Positions 8,204 to 15,678 of a DNA stretch of 56,770 bases are shown here, piece after piece (the first letter of the stretch is position 1; every line of letters begins with the position of its first letter). Below the pieces are notes generated by a model. That model was not told the DNA's origin. It saw only the letters and a program-made list of their open reading frames with translations, and did no database searches. The DNA is from Mycobacterium kyorinense (GTDB taxonomy: Bacteria; Actinomycetota; Actinomycetes; Mycobacteriales; Mycobacteriaceae). The position numbers and the translations under genes were made by a program. The stretch is from contig NZ_LZKJ01000154.1 in assembly GCF_001672775.1 (NCBI RefSeq), forward strand, positions 1 to 56,770, written 5' to 3'.

Positions 8204-9349
8204 TCAGAGCACCCGTACCTGACCTTCGAGCACCGGAACCGTTTCCGGCAGATGATAAGTCGCGATGCCGTTCTTGAACATGACCGCCTCGCGGGCCGCC
8301 TTGGGCAAGTGCTTGACCAGCCAGCGCGGGTCGTCGAACGTCCAGTGCGGGTAGTCCGACGAGTACAGCAGAATCTTGTCGCACTCCATCCACTCCAGGG
8401 CACGGGTCAACTCGGTCTTGTCCTCCGGGTAGTCCAGTGGCTGGGTGGTGAACTTGATGTGCTCCTTGAGGATTTCCGACGGCTTGCGTTTGATGTCCAG
8501 CCACGACTTGCGGGCCTCGTAAATTGCGTCCATCCGCCACATCAGCGGCAGCACCCAGGTGAAGGCATGCTCGACGAACACGATCCGCAAAGTGGGGAAG
8601 CGGTCGAAGACGCCGTCGAAGATCAAGCTCATCACCTGATTGGCGGCCAGCAACGAGTAAGTCACCATGAAATCGTGGTTGTAGCTGGGGAATCCGACCG
8701 GCGGCATCGGCAGCTCTTCGAAGTGGCTGCGGGACAAGTGGCAGCTCACCGTGATGTCGTGCTTGGTCGCGGCGGCCCAAATCGGGTCGTACTTCGGATC
8801 CCCCCATGACGGACGCGGCTCGGCTTTGATCAGGATCTGCGCCATGTAGGGATGTCCGGCCCACCGCTCGATTTCGCGAACGGTGGCCTCCGGTTCCTCG
8901 ATGGCGGCGCAGATCGACCCGCGCCACCGCTCGTGCCAGTTGTTGTGGCTATCGAGCCAATGGTTGGCCTGCCAGTCGTTCAAGGCGCACGACATCGCGT
9001 GCTGCGCCCCAGGTAGCCGTGCCGGGTAGGCGCCGGGTTCCAAGATCGCGATGTCGGAGCCGGCCTCCATGATCAGCTGCCGGAATGCCATGTCCGGATC
9101 GCTACCGGGGAACTCCCCGCCGGAGGGAAAGGTGTCGACGCGCATCGCATACGCGTGCGCGTAATCGGGAGCGTCGTAGTAAATCTGCTCGCCCACATTG
9201 CGGGCGAGGAAATACTTGCTGCGCCACGGTTCCGGGATGTACTGGGTCAGCTCACCACGTTTGGGTACCGGATGGACATCGGAGTCGACGCATCGGACAG
9301 CGATGCGCTCGGCTGCGGGGACCCGCTCCTGAGTCTGAATCGTCGTCAT
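8204..9349 (-). CDS. Amidohydrolase family 2 (ACMSD-like) metalloenzyme
   Basis: A 381-residue TIM-barrel amidohydrolase. The metal site is recognisable: DSDVHP at the first strand, VSCHLSRSH in the middle, VEHAF late, and SSDYPHW with the catalytic Asp before the C-terminal helices. Family members include aminocarboxymuconate-semialdehyde decarboxylase and related hydrolases or decarboxylases. The ATG at 9349 is preceded by GGAG. It is second in a four-gene unit behind a paralogue (9371) and ahead of a Rieske protein. A third paralogue sits at 41190. Decarboxylation or hydration of a ring-cleavage-type acid is a reasonable guess; the substrate is unknown. Confidence 0.85.
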   Translation of the reverse strand: MTTIQTQERVPAAERIAVRCVDSDVHPVPKRGELTQYIPEPWRSKYFLARNVGEQIYYDAPDYAHAYAMRVDTFPSGGEFPGSDPDMAFRQLIMEAGSDIAILEPGAYPARLPGAQHAMSCALNDWQANHWLDSHNNWHERWRGSICAAIEEPEATVREIERWAGHPYMAQILIKAEPRPSWGDPKYDPIWAAATKHDITVSCHLSRSHFEELPMPPVGFPSYNHDFMVTYSLLAANQVMSLIFDGVFDRFPTLRIVFVEHAFTWVLPLMWRMDAIYEARKSWLDIKRKPSEILKEHIKFTTQPLDYPEDKTELTRALEWMECDKILLYSSDYPHWTFDDPRWLVKHLPKAAREAVMFKNGIATYHLPETVPVLEGQVRVL

Positions 9350-9370
9350 CGTGGTCTCCTTGCTTGACTT

Positions 9371-10468
9371 CTACTGTGCAGCCACGCCGGCCTGGACGTC
9401 TATGCCGTAGAGCTCTGCCGCGTTGCGCCAGCACAACTTGTCGCGCTGCTCGGCGGTGAAGGCACTGGGGATTTTTATCTCGTTGAACTGCCAGTGCGGG
9501 TAACTGGAGCCGAACATCACCATGTCGTCCTTGCCGGTGAAGCTGAACCATTCCCCGGCGAATTCCGCATCGCCGGGGCCGTCGAGACTGCCCTGCACGA
9601 AATAGACGTGGCCGGGCAGGTAGTCGCTCGGCATCTTCGGTGCCCACGGCGTCTGCTCGAGGTGCGGCCGGCCGAAACAGTCCATCCGCCAACTGAACGG
9701 CGTCACGAAATCCGCGGCGCCGTCGGCCCACACGAACTTGACTGCCGGGAACCGCTCGAACACACCCTCGGCGATCATGTTCATCAAGTGGTAGAGGTAA
9801 TTCAGCGCCATGAAGCTGACGTACTGCTCATAGGTGCGGGTGTTGCCGGACGGCGTCGGTGGAAAAGCGATGCCAGAGCCGACCTCGATGTGCACGGCCA
9901 CAGGTAATTTCGCGTCGGCTGCTGTTTCCCACAGTGGCCAGAACTGCGGTTTGCCGTAGAGCTCGCGCGACTGCAGCGGGATGCCGATTTGGACCACCTG
10001 CGGGTGGTCTTGGTACTTGGCGATCTCGCGCAGCGCACCGGCGATGTCGTCAGGGTTGACCCGGATGGTGCCGCGGAACCGGTCGCCGAACTCGGGGGAT
10101 TCCAGCCAACGCGACACCATCATCTCGTTGTGCGCGGCACACAGTGCGCTGCCGAGGTGACGGTCGGGCATGATCCCGCGGCCCATCGGATGCAGCACTG
10201 CGATGTCGACTCCGCGTTCGGCAAACAGGTGGTTGCCGACCACCGCAGGGTCTGAGCCCGGGTAGCCGAGCTCACGCCCGCCGGTGCCTTTCGCGTACTC
10301 GCCGCCGGGTGCCCCGTACCAGTCCATCTCGTAATCGGGAAAGCCGCGGCTCTTGAACGGCTCACGGAGGAAGTCGCGAAGGTCGGGCGTCGACGCGGAG
10401 AAGATGTGCACGCTCGCGTCGATAACCGGTGTTCGTGTCCCGTCAGCGTGTTCGATCACGAAGGCCAC
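9371..10468 (-). CDS. Amidohydrolase family 2 homologue with altered metal ligands
   Basis: A protein of about 365 residues, paralogous to the downstream amidohydrolase (it shares PDYEMDWYG-, HPQVVQI- and YPHWQF-type segments). Metal-site positions differ: the N-terminal motif is DASVHIF, the late strand reads VWADGAADF where the neighbour has VEHAF, and the catalytic Asp in SDYPHW is replaced by Ser (GSSYPHW). It may therefore be catalytically altered or a structural partner of the gene at 8204. The start is uncertain. The open frame reaches a TTG at 10546, but that stretch covers an operator-like half-site, so the GTG at 10468 is chosen. Confidence 0.78.
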   Translation of the reverse strand: MAFVIEHADGTRTPVIDASVHIFSASTPDLRDFLREPFKSRGFPDYEMDWYGAPGGEYAKGTGGRELGYPGSDPAVVGNHLFAERGVDIAVLHPMGRGIMPDRHLGSALCAAHNEMMVSRWLESPEFGDRFRGTIRVNPDDIAGALREIAKYQDHPQVVQIGIPLQSRELYGKPQFWPLWETAADAKLPVAVHIEVGSGIAFPPTPSGNTRTYEQYVSFMALNYLYHLMNMIAEGVFERFPAVKFVWADGAADFVTPFSWRMDCFGRPHLEQTPWAPKMPSDYLPGHVYFVQGSLDGPGDAEFAGEWFSFTGKDDMVMFGSSYPHWQFNEIKIPSAFTAEQRDKLCWRNAAELYGIDVQAGVAAQ

Positions 10469-10519
10469 CTTCCGGCTGCAGCGGGTTGACCGGCCGGGCC
10501 CATGTTGCCTGTCGATAGG

Positions 10520-10535
10520 TAATCTAACATTCTCG
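10520..10535. promoter_or_regulatory. Half-site of the GAGAAT-N3-ATTCTC operator
   Basis: ATTCTCG occurs at 10529–10535, with a poorly matching left arm (TAATCT at 10520–10525). It lies about 55 bases upstream of the chosen GTG start of the amidohydrolase at 9371. Together with the sites at 10627 and 10758 it makes three spaced occurrences of the motif in one divergent intergenic region. Confidence 0.4.
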
Positions 10536-10626
10536 TTTGCCGCCAATCAACGAATTTCCGGTAAGCGTTTCGATTAATCACTGGGCTGCTGCTGGAGACC
10601 TGCTGTAAGCAAAATTCTTCCAGTAC

Positions 10627-10641
10627 GAGAATAACATTCTG
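10627..10641. promoter_or_regulatory. Operator-like inverted repeat (GAGAAT-N3-ATTCTG)
   Basis: Arms GAGAAT and ATTCTG separated by AAC, one mismatch from a perfect dyad, and preceded by C as in the strongest site. It sits midway in the 339-bp gap between the divergent amidohydrolase and acyl-CoA dehydrogenase genes, so it could serve either promoter. The rest of the gap (10469–10807) holds no convincing gene, only these sites and the ribosome site of the gene at 10808. Confidence 0.55.
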
Positions 10642-10757
10642 ACCACGCGCGCGGCGGCCGGTCCACGTCGTGCGGCTTCTCGCCTTGTAGCTGCGGTTCA
10701 TGCGGGTTGTTCGACGACAGGCGGTTTCGCCGCGGCCGAGACGGTTACTTTCGATAA

Positions 10758-10774
10758 CGAGAATGCTATTCTCG
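10758..10774. promoter_or_regulatory. Operator: perfect 7-bp inverted repeat CGAGAAT-N3-ATTCTCG
   Basis: This is the best copy of a motif that recurs in the window: arms CGAGAAT and ATTCTCG separated by GCT. Its centre is 42 bases upstream of the ATG at 10808 and upstream of the AGGAGG ribosome site at 10795–10800, the position of a repressor site over a promoter. The architecture (short dyad, odd spacer) fits a TetR-family dimer. The cognate protein is not shown; the TetR genes at 12959 and 39286 are local candidates. Confidence 0.7.
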
Positions 10775-10807
10775 AACGGTTGGCCACAGCAGCGAGGAGG
10801 CGTGCGA

Positions 10808-11806
10808 ATGCTTTTGGAGTTCGATGCTGATCAGCGGCTGTGGCAGGACACCGTGCGTGATGTCGTCGCCAAGCAGTGCCCGCCGGCCCTGGTGCGAAGC
10901 GTTGCCGAAGACGACGCTGATCCGAGCCCGGTATGGAAGGTCTACGTCGATCTCGGCTGGACCGAGTTGAACGATGCGGCCAGCGCGGTGGAACTTGCGA
11001 TTGTGACCGAAGAGTTGGGGCGTGCCACCGATCCCACCCAGTTCCTGGCGACAATGACCCAGTTCGCGCCGTTGGCAGTCGATCGGTTCGATCCGCACCG
11101 CTCCGGGACTGCGGTATACGCCGGCGTGTCCGCGCGCCGCGACGACGACGGGTGGGTACTGGACGGCACCGCCCGCCACGTGCTGGACGGCGATCGTGCC
11201 GAGCAGCTGGCCGTCGTCACCGACGCAGCGGTGTTCATCGTCGACGCCGGTGCGGTAACCGCCCGGCGCACTTCGGTGTTCGATCCGGTGCTGCATGTCG
11301 CCGACGTGACGTTTGCCGGCGTTCGGGTGCCTGACGCGGACCGGGTCAGCGTCGACACCGACCGGGCGTGGCACGTCGCGCTGACCGGTATGGCCATGAC
11401 GATGGTCGGTGCCTGCCAACGCATCTTGGATCTGGTCCTCGAGCATGTCCGAAGCCGTCAGCAATTCGGGGTGCCGATCGGTTCATTCCAGGCGATCCAG
11501 CACAAGGCCGCCGATATGCACGTGGCGATCGAACGCGCCCGTGCCCTCGGCTATTTCGCCGCGCTGACGATCGCTGAAGACGATCCGCGCCGCCGGCTGG
11601 CCGCGGCGATGGCCAAGGCGGCGGCAGGGGAGTGTCAGTCACTGGTGTTTCGGCATGGTCTGCAGTCGTTCGGCGCGATGGGCTTCACATGGGAGAACGA
11701 TCTGCAGTTCGCGCTCAAGCGCGCCAAGGCGGGCGAGCACATGCTCGGCGGCGCCGCCGAGCATCGCGCAATGATCGCAGAGGAATACCGTGCAGCTCAC
11801 CTTTGA
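10808..11806 (+). CDS. Acyl-CoA dehydrogenase, subunit without catalytic base
   Basis: A 332-residue acyl-CoA dehydrogenase-fold protein, shorter than the usual 380–400. The C-terminal helical domain is clear (HVRSRQQFGVPIGSFQAIQHKAADMHVAIERA, then QSFGAMGFTWENDLQFALKRAK). At the position where the partner has its candidate catalytic Glu (GHERTM), this one has TDRAWHV, so it lacks an obvious base. This matches the alpha2beta2 dehydrogenases of steroid side-chain degradation (FadE26/FadE27 type), where one subunit supplies the base and the other helps bind FAD. ATG at 10808 with AGGAGG 8 bases upstream. It overlaps the next gene by 17 bp. Confidence 0.85.
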   Translation: MLLEFDADQRLWQDTVRDVVAKQCPPALVRSVAEDDADPSPVWKVYVDLGWTELNDAASAVELAIVTEELGRATDPTQFLATMTQFAPLAVDRFDPHRSGTAVYAGVSARRDDDGWVLDGTARHVLDGDRAEQLAVVTDAAVFIVDAGAVTARRTSVFDPVLHVADVTFAGVRVPDADRVSVDTDRAWHVALTGMAMTMVGACQRILDLVLEHVRSRQQFGVPIGSFQAIQHKAADMHVAIERARALGYFAALTIAEDDPRRRLAAAMAKAAAGECQSLVFRHGLQSFGAMGFTWENDLQFALKRAKAGEHMLGGAAEHRAMIAEEYRAAHL

Positions 11807-12962
11807 TCCCGACGTCGAGACGTTTCGCGCTGATTTCTCGGTCTTCCTCGACGAACATCTGCCTGCCGAAGTCGAGACCCTCGAGCGCCCACGGTCGGTG
11901 TCGCATATGCCGGCATGGGCACGCCGCTGGCAGCGGTTGCTGTTCGACAACGGTTGGCTGCTGCCCGGCCAACCGCCGGAGTTCGGTGGCCGCAACGCGA
12001 CGGTGTTGCAGCAGTTCGTCCACCTCGAGGAGCTGTGTCGTCGGCGGATCTACCACAGCTTCAACCCGCAGGGCGTGAACATCATTGCGGCATCGCTGTT
12101 GTCGTTCGGCAGCGACGAACAAAAGCAACGCTGGGCGGTGCCGATCCTTCGGGCCGAGATCACCGCGTCGCTGGGCATGAGCGAACCCAGCGCGGGCTCC
12201 GATCTGGCGTCCCTGCGTACCCGCGCGGTGCGCGATGGCGACGACTTTGTCGTCAATGGCCAGAAGGTGTGGACGTCGGGGGCTCACGATGCCGACGTGT
12301 TGCTGACCTTTGTGCGCACCGACCCCGACGCTCCAAAGCACAAGGGAATCAGCGCCTTACTGATCCCGACCGATACTCCCGGAGTGGCGCGCCGCCCGTT
12401 CCCGTCGATCTGCTCGATCGACGACCTCGATTTCAACGAGGTGTTCTTCACCGATGCACGGGTGTCGGCCGCGAACCTGGTCGGCCCGGAGAACCAGGGC
12501 TGGCGGGTGGCAAACGGATCTCTGGGTCACGAGCGCACGATGATGTGGCTGGGTTTCGCTGATCGGCTGGATAACCTGCTCGCCGATTTCCGTCCTGCCA
12601 CGCCGCTGGAGCGTGACCAGTACGCCACGTTGGCGATGGATCACCAGGCCCTCCGACTATTGGGCTCGGTGGCGTTGGCGCGCGCCGCGCGCGGTGAGGA
12701 AGACGTGGCGGCCATCTCGGTGCTCAAACTGCTTGGCTCCGAGGCAGAGCGAAGCGCCAGCGAACATGCCTTGTCGGCGGCGGGCGCCGAGGGGCTGCTG
12801 CATCCCGCATTGACCGGACCGTATGCGCCGATGAACCTCGATCACTACTTCGCGAGTTGGTTTGAGCGCTATGCCCGCAGCTTCTCGGGCACTATCGCCG
12901 GTGGCACGTCGGAGATCCAGCGCAATATCATCGCCCAGCGCGTGCTGGGCCTGCCGCACTAG
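11790..12962 (+). CDS. Acyl-CoA dehydrogenase, catalytic subunit
   Basis: A 390-residue acyl-CoA dehydrogenase with the full set of motifs: GMSEPSAGSDLASLRTRA for FAD and substrate, NGQKVWTSGAHDAD, and the C-terminal signature GTSEIQRNIIAQRVLGLP. The IVD-type base is the Glu in LGHERTMMW; the MCAD-type position is Gly (TIAGGTSE). It pairs with the shorter subunit encoded just upstream (17-bp overlap, GTG start). The predicted reaction is alpha,beta-dehydrogenation of an acyl-CoA, and the heteromeric type suggests a bulky, steroid-like substrate. Its TAG stop interlocks with that of the convergent TetR gene in a shared CTAG. Confidence 0.9.
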   Translation: MQLTFDPDVETFRADFSVFLDEHLPAEVETLERPRSVSHMPAWARRWQRLLFDNGWLLPGQPPEFGGRNATVLQQFVHLEELCRRRIYHSFNPQGVNIIAASLLSFGSDEQKQRWAVPILRAEITASLGMSEPSAGSDLASLRTRAVRDGDDFVVNGQKVWTSGAHDADVLLTFVRTDPDAPKHKGISALLIPTDTPGVARRPFPSICSIDDLDFNEVFFTDARVSAANLVGPENQGWRVANGSLGHERTMMWLGFADRLDNLLADFRPATPLERDQYATLAMDHQALRLLGSVALARAARGEEDVAAISVLKLLGSEAERSASEHALSAAGAEGLLHPALTGPYAPMNLDHYFASWFERYARSFSGTIAGGTSEIQRNIIAQRVLGLPH

Positions 12963-13561
12963 TCGGCGGAGCGCACTTCGAAACGGTCGAGATAGCGCTC
13001 GATGAAATCACGGGCCGCATCGTGGCCACGGGTGATGCCGAGACTTTGTTCGAGCAACATGATGCGCGCCAGACTCGTCAAGATCATCGACATCACCACC
13101 GGCGGAAACTCTTTCATGTCGACGCCGTGGGCGGCCATCGCCTCGGTCAGCGCGGCCGACTCCATGTCCCCGTATCGTTCGGCATAGGCGGCGATTTCGC
13201 TGCGAATCGCCTTACGGTGATTGGCCAGCGCCATGAACTCCAGCATCAACTGGGCACCTTGTGTGCTGTTGAGCCGCCACAACGTGTGTAGCGGCGCTTT
13301 GCCCGCCAAGGCTTGGTGTTGACGCTGCAGGGTGGCATCTGCCCCCGCTCGCAGGACGGCCACATAGAGCTCATCCATGCTCGGAAAGTAGTAGTGCACC
13401 AGCGCCGGCCGGACGCCGGCCTTGGTAGCGACTCGTCGCGATGTCGCGGCGGCGTAGCCCTCTTCGATGATGATCTCGGCTGTCGCTCGGATCAACGAGC
13501 GTCGGGTCGCCGAATCGCGAGCGCCAACCCTTGACCGCCCGCCCGAAGGGCTGCTAGACAT
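12959..13561 (-). CDS. TetR-family transcriptional regulator
   Basis: A 200-residue TetR protein from the ATG at 13561. The helix-turn-helix spans about residues 18–65: SLIRATAEIIIEEG, then TSRRVATKAGVRPALVHYYFPSMDELY. The ligand domain is VLRAGADATLQ onward and is not family-diagnostic. It is closely similar over the DNA-binding and early ligand regions to the TetR at 39286, so the two are paralogues. It is divergent from the mycofactocin-type SDR at 13608, and a perfect 16-bp palindrome between them (13578–13593) is the likely autoregulatory operator. A possible -10 (TATTAT on the minus strand, 13571–13576) lies between palindrome and start. Confidence 0.9.
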   Translation of the reverse strand: MSSSPSGGRSRVGARDSATRRSLIRATAEIIIEEGYAAATSRRVATKAGVRPALVHYYFPSMDELYVAVLRAGADATLQRQHQALAGKAPLHTLWRLNSTQGAQLMLEFMALANHRKAIRSEIAAYAERYGDMESAALTEAMAAHGVDMKEFPPVVMSMILTSLARIMLLEQSLGITRGHDAARDFIERYLDRFEVRSAD

Positions 13562-13577
13562 GGCCTCAGCATAATAA

Positions 13578-13593
13578 TTGGGCGATCGCCCAA
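13578..13593. promoter_or_regulatory. Perfect 16-bp palindrome, likely TetR operator
   Basis: TTGGGCGATCGCCCAA is a perfect palindrome in the 46-bp gap between the divergent TetR (start 13561) and SDR (start 13608) genes. It contains the codon-like TTGs that make the open frames on both strands run on. One site can control both promoters. It is different from the GAGAAT-type operator, so at least two repressors act in this island. Confidence 0.75.
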
Positions 13594-13607
13594 ACAAGGA
13601 GGACGTC

Positions 13608-14444
13608 ATGGCGGGTCGCGTCGAAGGCAAGGTCGCGTTTGTCACCGGCGCGGCGCGCGGTCAGGGCCGCAGTCACGCGGTGCGGCTGGCCCGGGAGGGC
13701 GCCGACATCATTGCGGTCGATATCTGCGAGGGATTCGACAACTCGCCCGCGCCGGGCTCGACGCTCGAGGATCTCGCCGAAACGGCGGAGATGGTCAAAA
13801 ACCTCGACCGCCGCGTCGTCACCGCCGAGGTCGACGTGCGCGACTTCGACGCCCTCGCAAAAGCATTGGACGGCGGCGTGGAGCAGCTGGGCCGACTCGA
13901 CATCATCGTCGCCAACGCCGGCATCGGGACCATGGCCGACAAGCTGCACAAGACCAGCGAGCCGATCTGGCAAGAGATGATCGACGTCAACCTGAGCAGC
14001 GTGTGGAAGACGGTGAAAGCCGGCGTCCCGCATCTGCTGGCCGGTGGCGCAGGCGGGTCGATCATCCTGACCAGCTCGGTGGCAGGCCTGAAGGCCTATC
14101 CCTACATGGGTCATTACGTGGCCGCCAAACACGGCGTCGTCGGTCTGATGCGCACGTTCGCACTGGAATTGGGCCCACAGTCGATCCGTGTCAACTGCGT
14201 ACACCCCACGCACGTCTGCACACCGCTGTTGCTCAACGAAGGCACCTATCGGGGCTTCCGGCCCGATCTGGACAACCCGGGCATCGACGACCTCGCGCCG
14301 ATCTGTCAGACGTATCACGTGCTGCCGATCCCGTGGGTGCACGCCGAGGACATCAGCAACGCGGTGCTGTTCTTGGCTTCCGACGAATCCCGCTACATCA
14401 CCGGCGTCACGCTTCCCGTCGACGCGGGAAGTTGCCTGAAGTAA
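13608..14444 (+). CDS. Mycofactocin-coupled SDR family oxidoreductase
   Basis: A 278-residue short-chain dehydrogenase from the ATG at 13608 (AAGGAGG ribosome site). It begins MAGRVEGKVAFVTGAARGQG, the signature of the mycofactocin-linked SDR subfamily, with NAG at the fourth strand (IIVANAGIG), Ser in ILTSSVAG and the catalytic pair in YVAAKHG. An insertion after the cofactor loop (VDICEGFDNSPAPGS) is also typical of that group, which holds NAD tightly and passes hydride to the peptide-derived mycofactocin. The role would be alcohol oxidation. It is followed 12 bp later by a P450, so the SDR may oxidise the hydroxyl that the P450 installs. Confidence 0.9.
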   Translation: MAGRVEGKVAFVTGAARGQGRSHAVRLAREGADIIAVDICEGFDNSPAPGSTLEDLAETAEMVKNLDRRVVTAEVDVRDFDALAKALDGGVEQLGRLDIIVANAGIGTMADKLHKTSEPIWQEMIDVNLSSVWKTVKAGVPHLLAGGAGGSIILTSSVAGLKAYPYMGHYVAAKHGVVGLMRTFALELGPQSIRVNCVHPTHVCTPLLLNEGTYRGFRPDLDNPGIDDLAPICQTYHVLPIPWVHAEDISNAVLFLASDESRYITGVTLPVDAGSCLK

Positions 14445-14456
14445 AGGAAATACGCA

Positions 14457-15659
14457 GTGACACTCGCCAATGACACCGAGGTCTACTACGACCCCTACGA
14501 CGTCGACATCGTCGCCAGCCCCTACCCGGTCTATGCCCGGTTGGTCGAAGAATCGCCGATCTACTACAACGAGCGCTACAACTTCTGGGCGCTGTCTCGC
14601 TATACCGATGTCGAACAGGCGCTGCTGAACTGGGAGACGTTCTCCAACAGCCGCGGCGACATCCTCGAACTCGTCCAATCAGATTTCGACATGCCGCCAG
14701 GCGTCATGATGTTCCAGGATCCGCCCATGCACACCATGCTGCGCGGAGTGATGTCGCGGGTCTTCACACCGCGCCGGATGGCGGAGATCGAGGATCAGGT
14801 CCGGCGATTCTGCGCGCGCTGCCTGGATCCGCACGTCGGCTCGGACGGTTTCGACATCATCGCCGAACTGGCCTCGATGATGCCGATGCGGGTGATCGGT
14901 ATGTTGATGGGCATCCCGGAATCCGATCAGGTCAGTGTCCGAGATGCCAACGATGCCAACCTGCGCACCAAAGCGGGCGCGCCGATGAAGGTGATGGACC
15001 CCGACCGGATCGCCGACGGCCGAATCTACGCCGACTACATCGACTGGCGGGCCAAGAATCCCTCCGATGATCTGATGACCGCACTGCTCAACGTCGAATT
15101 CGACGACGAACGCGGCGTACGGCGAAAGCTGACCCGCGACGAGGTGCTGCGCTACACCCAGGTCGTGGCCGGGGCCGGCAACGAGACCACCGGACGGCTC
15201 ATCGGCTGGCTGGCCAAGGTGTTCGCCGAGCACCCCGATCAACGCCGCGACGTATTCCAGGACCGGTCGCTGCTGAACCGTGCCATCAACGAAACCCTGC
15301 GGTTCGAGCCGACGGGCCCGCACGTGGCACGTTGGATGGCAAAGGATTTCGAGTGCTACGGCACGACGGTGCCGGCCGGCAGCGCCATGCTGTTGTTGTT
15401 CGGCGCTGCCAACCGCGACCCGCGCCGGTTCACCGATCCCGCTACGTTCAACATCCACCGCAACGACGGCCCACACCTGACCTTCGGTAAGGGTGCGCAC
15501 TTCTGTCTCGGATCGAACCTGGCCCGCCTGGAAGGCAGGGTAGCGCTCGACGAGTTGCTCAACCGCTGGCCGGACTGGGACATCGACTACCAGACCGCAC
15601 AACTGGCGCCGACCTCGACCGTCCGGGGCTGGGAGCGGCTGCGCATCGTGGTGGGGTGA
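14457..15659 (+). CDS. Cytochrome P450
   Basis: A complete 400-residue class I P450. The I-helix oxygen-activation motif is AGNETT (240–245), the K-helix ExxR is ETLR, and the heme loop is FGKGAHFCLG with the thiolate Cys350. It is soluble, with no N-terminal anchor. The GTG start at 14457 lies 12 bases after the SDR stop, so the two are co-transcribed. Its N-terminal half resembles the partial P450 at the left edge. It converges with the P450 at 15679, leaving 19 bp between stops. The substrate and subfamily are not determinable here; the hydroxylated product probably goes to the coupled SDR. Confidence 0.93.
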   Translation: MTLANDTEVYYDPYDVDIVASPYPVYARLVEESPIYYNERYNFWALSRYTDVEQALLNWETFSNSRGDILELVQSDFDMPPGVMMFQDPPMHTMLRGVMSRVFTPRRMAEIEDQVRRFCARCLDPHVGSDGFDIIAELASMMPMRVIGMLMGIPESDQVSVRDANDANLRTKAGAPMKVMDPDRIADGRIYADYIDWRAKNPSDDLMTALLNVEFDDERGVRRKLTRDEVLRYTQVVAGAGNETTGRLIGWLAKVFAEHPDQRRDVFQDRSLLNRAINETLRFEPTGPHVARWMAKDFECYGTTVPAGSAMLLLFGAANRDPRRFTDPATFNIHRNDGPHLTFGKGAHFCLGSNLARLEGRVALDELLNRWPDWDIDYQTAQLAPTSTVRGWERLRIVVG

Positions 15660-15678
15660 AAGGCGCCGCCGACCAGCC

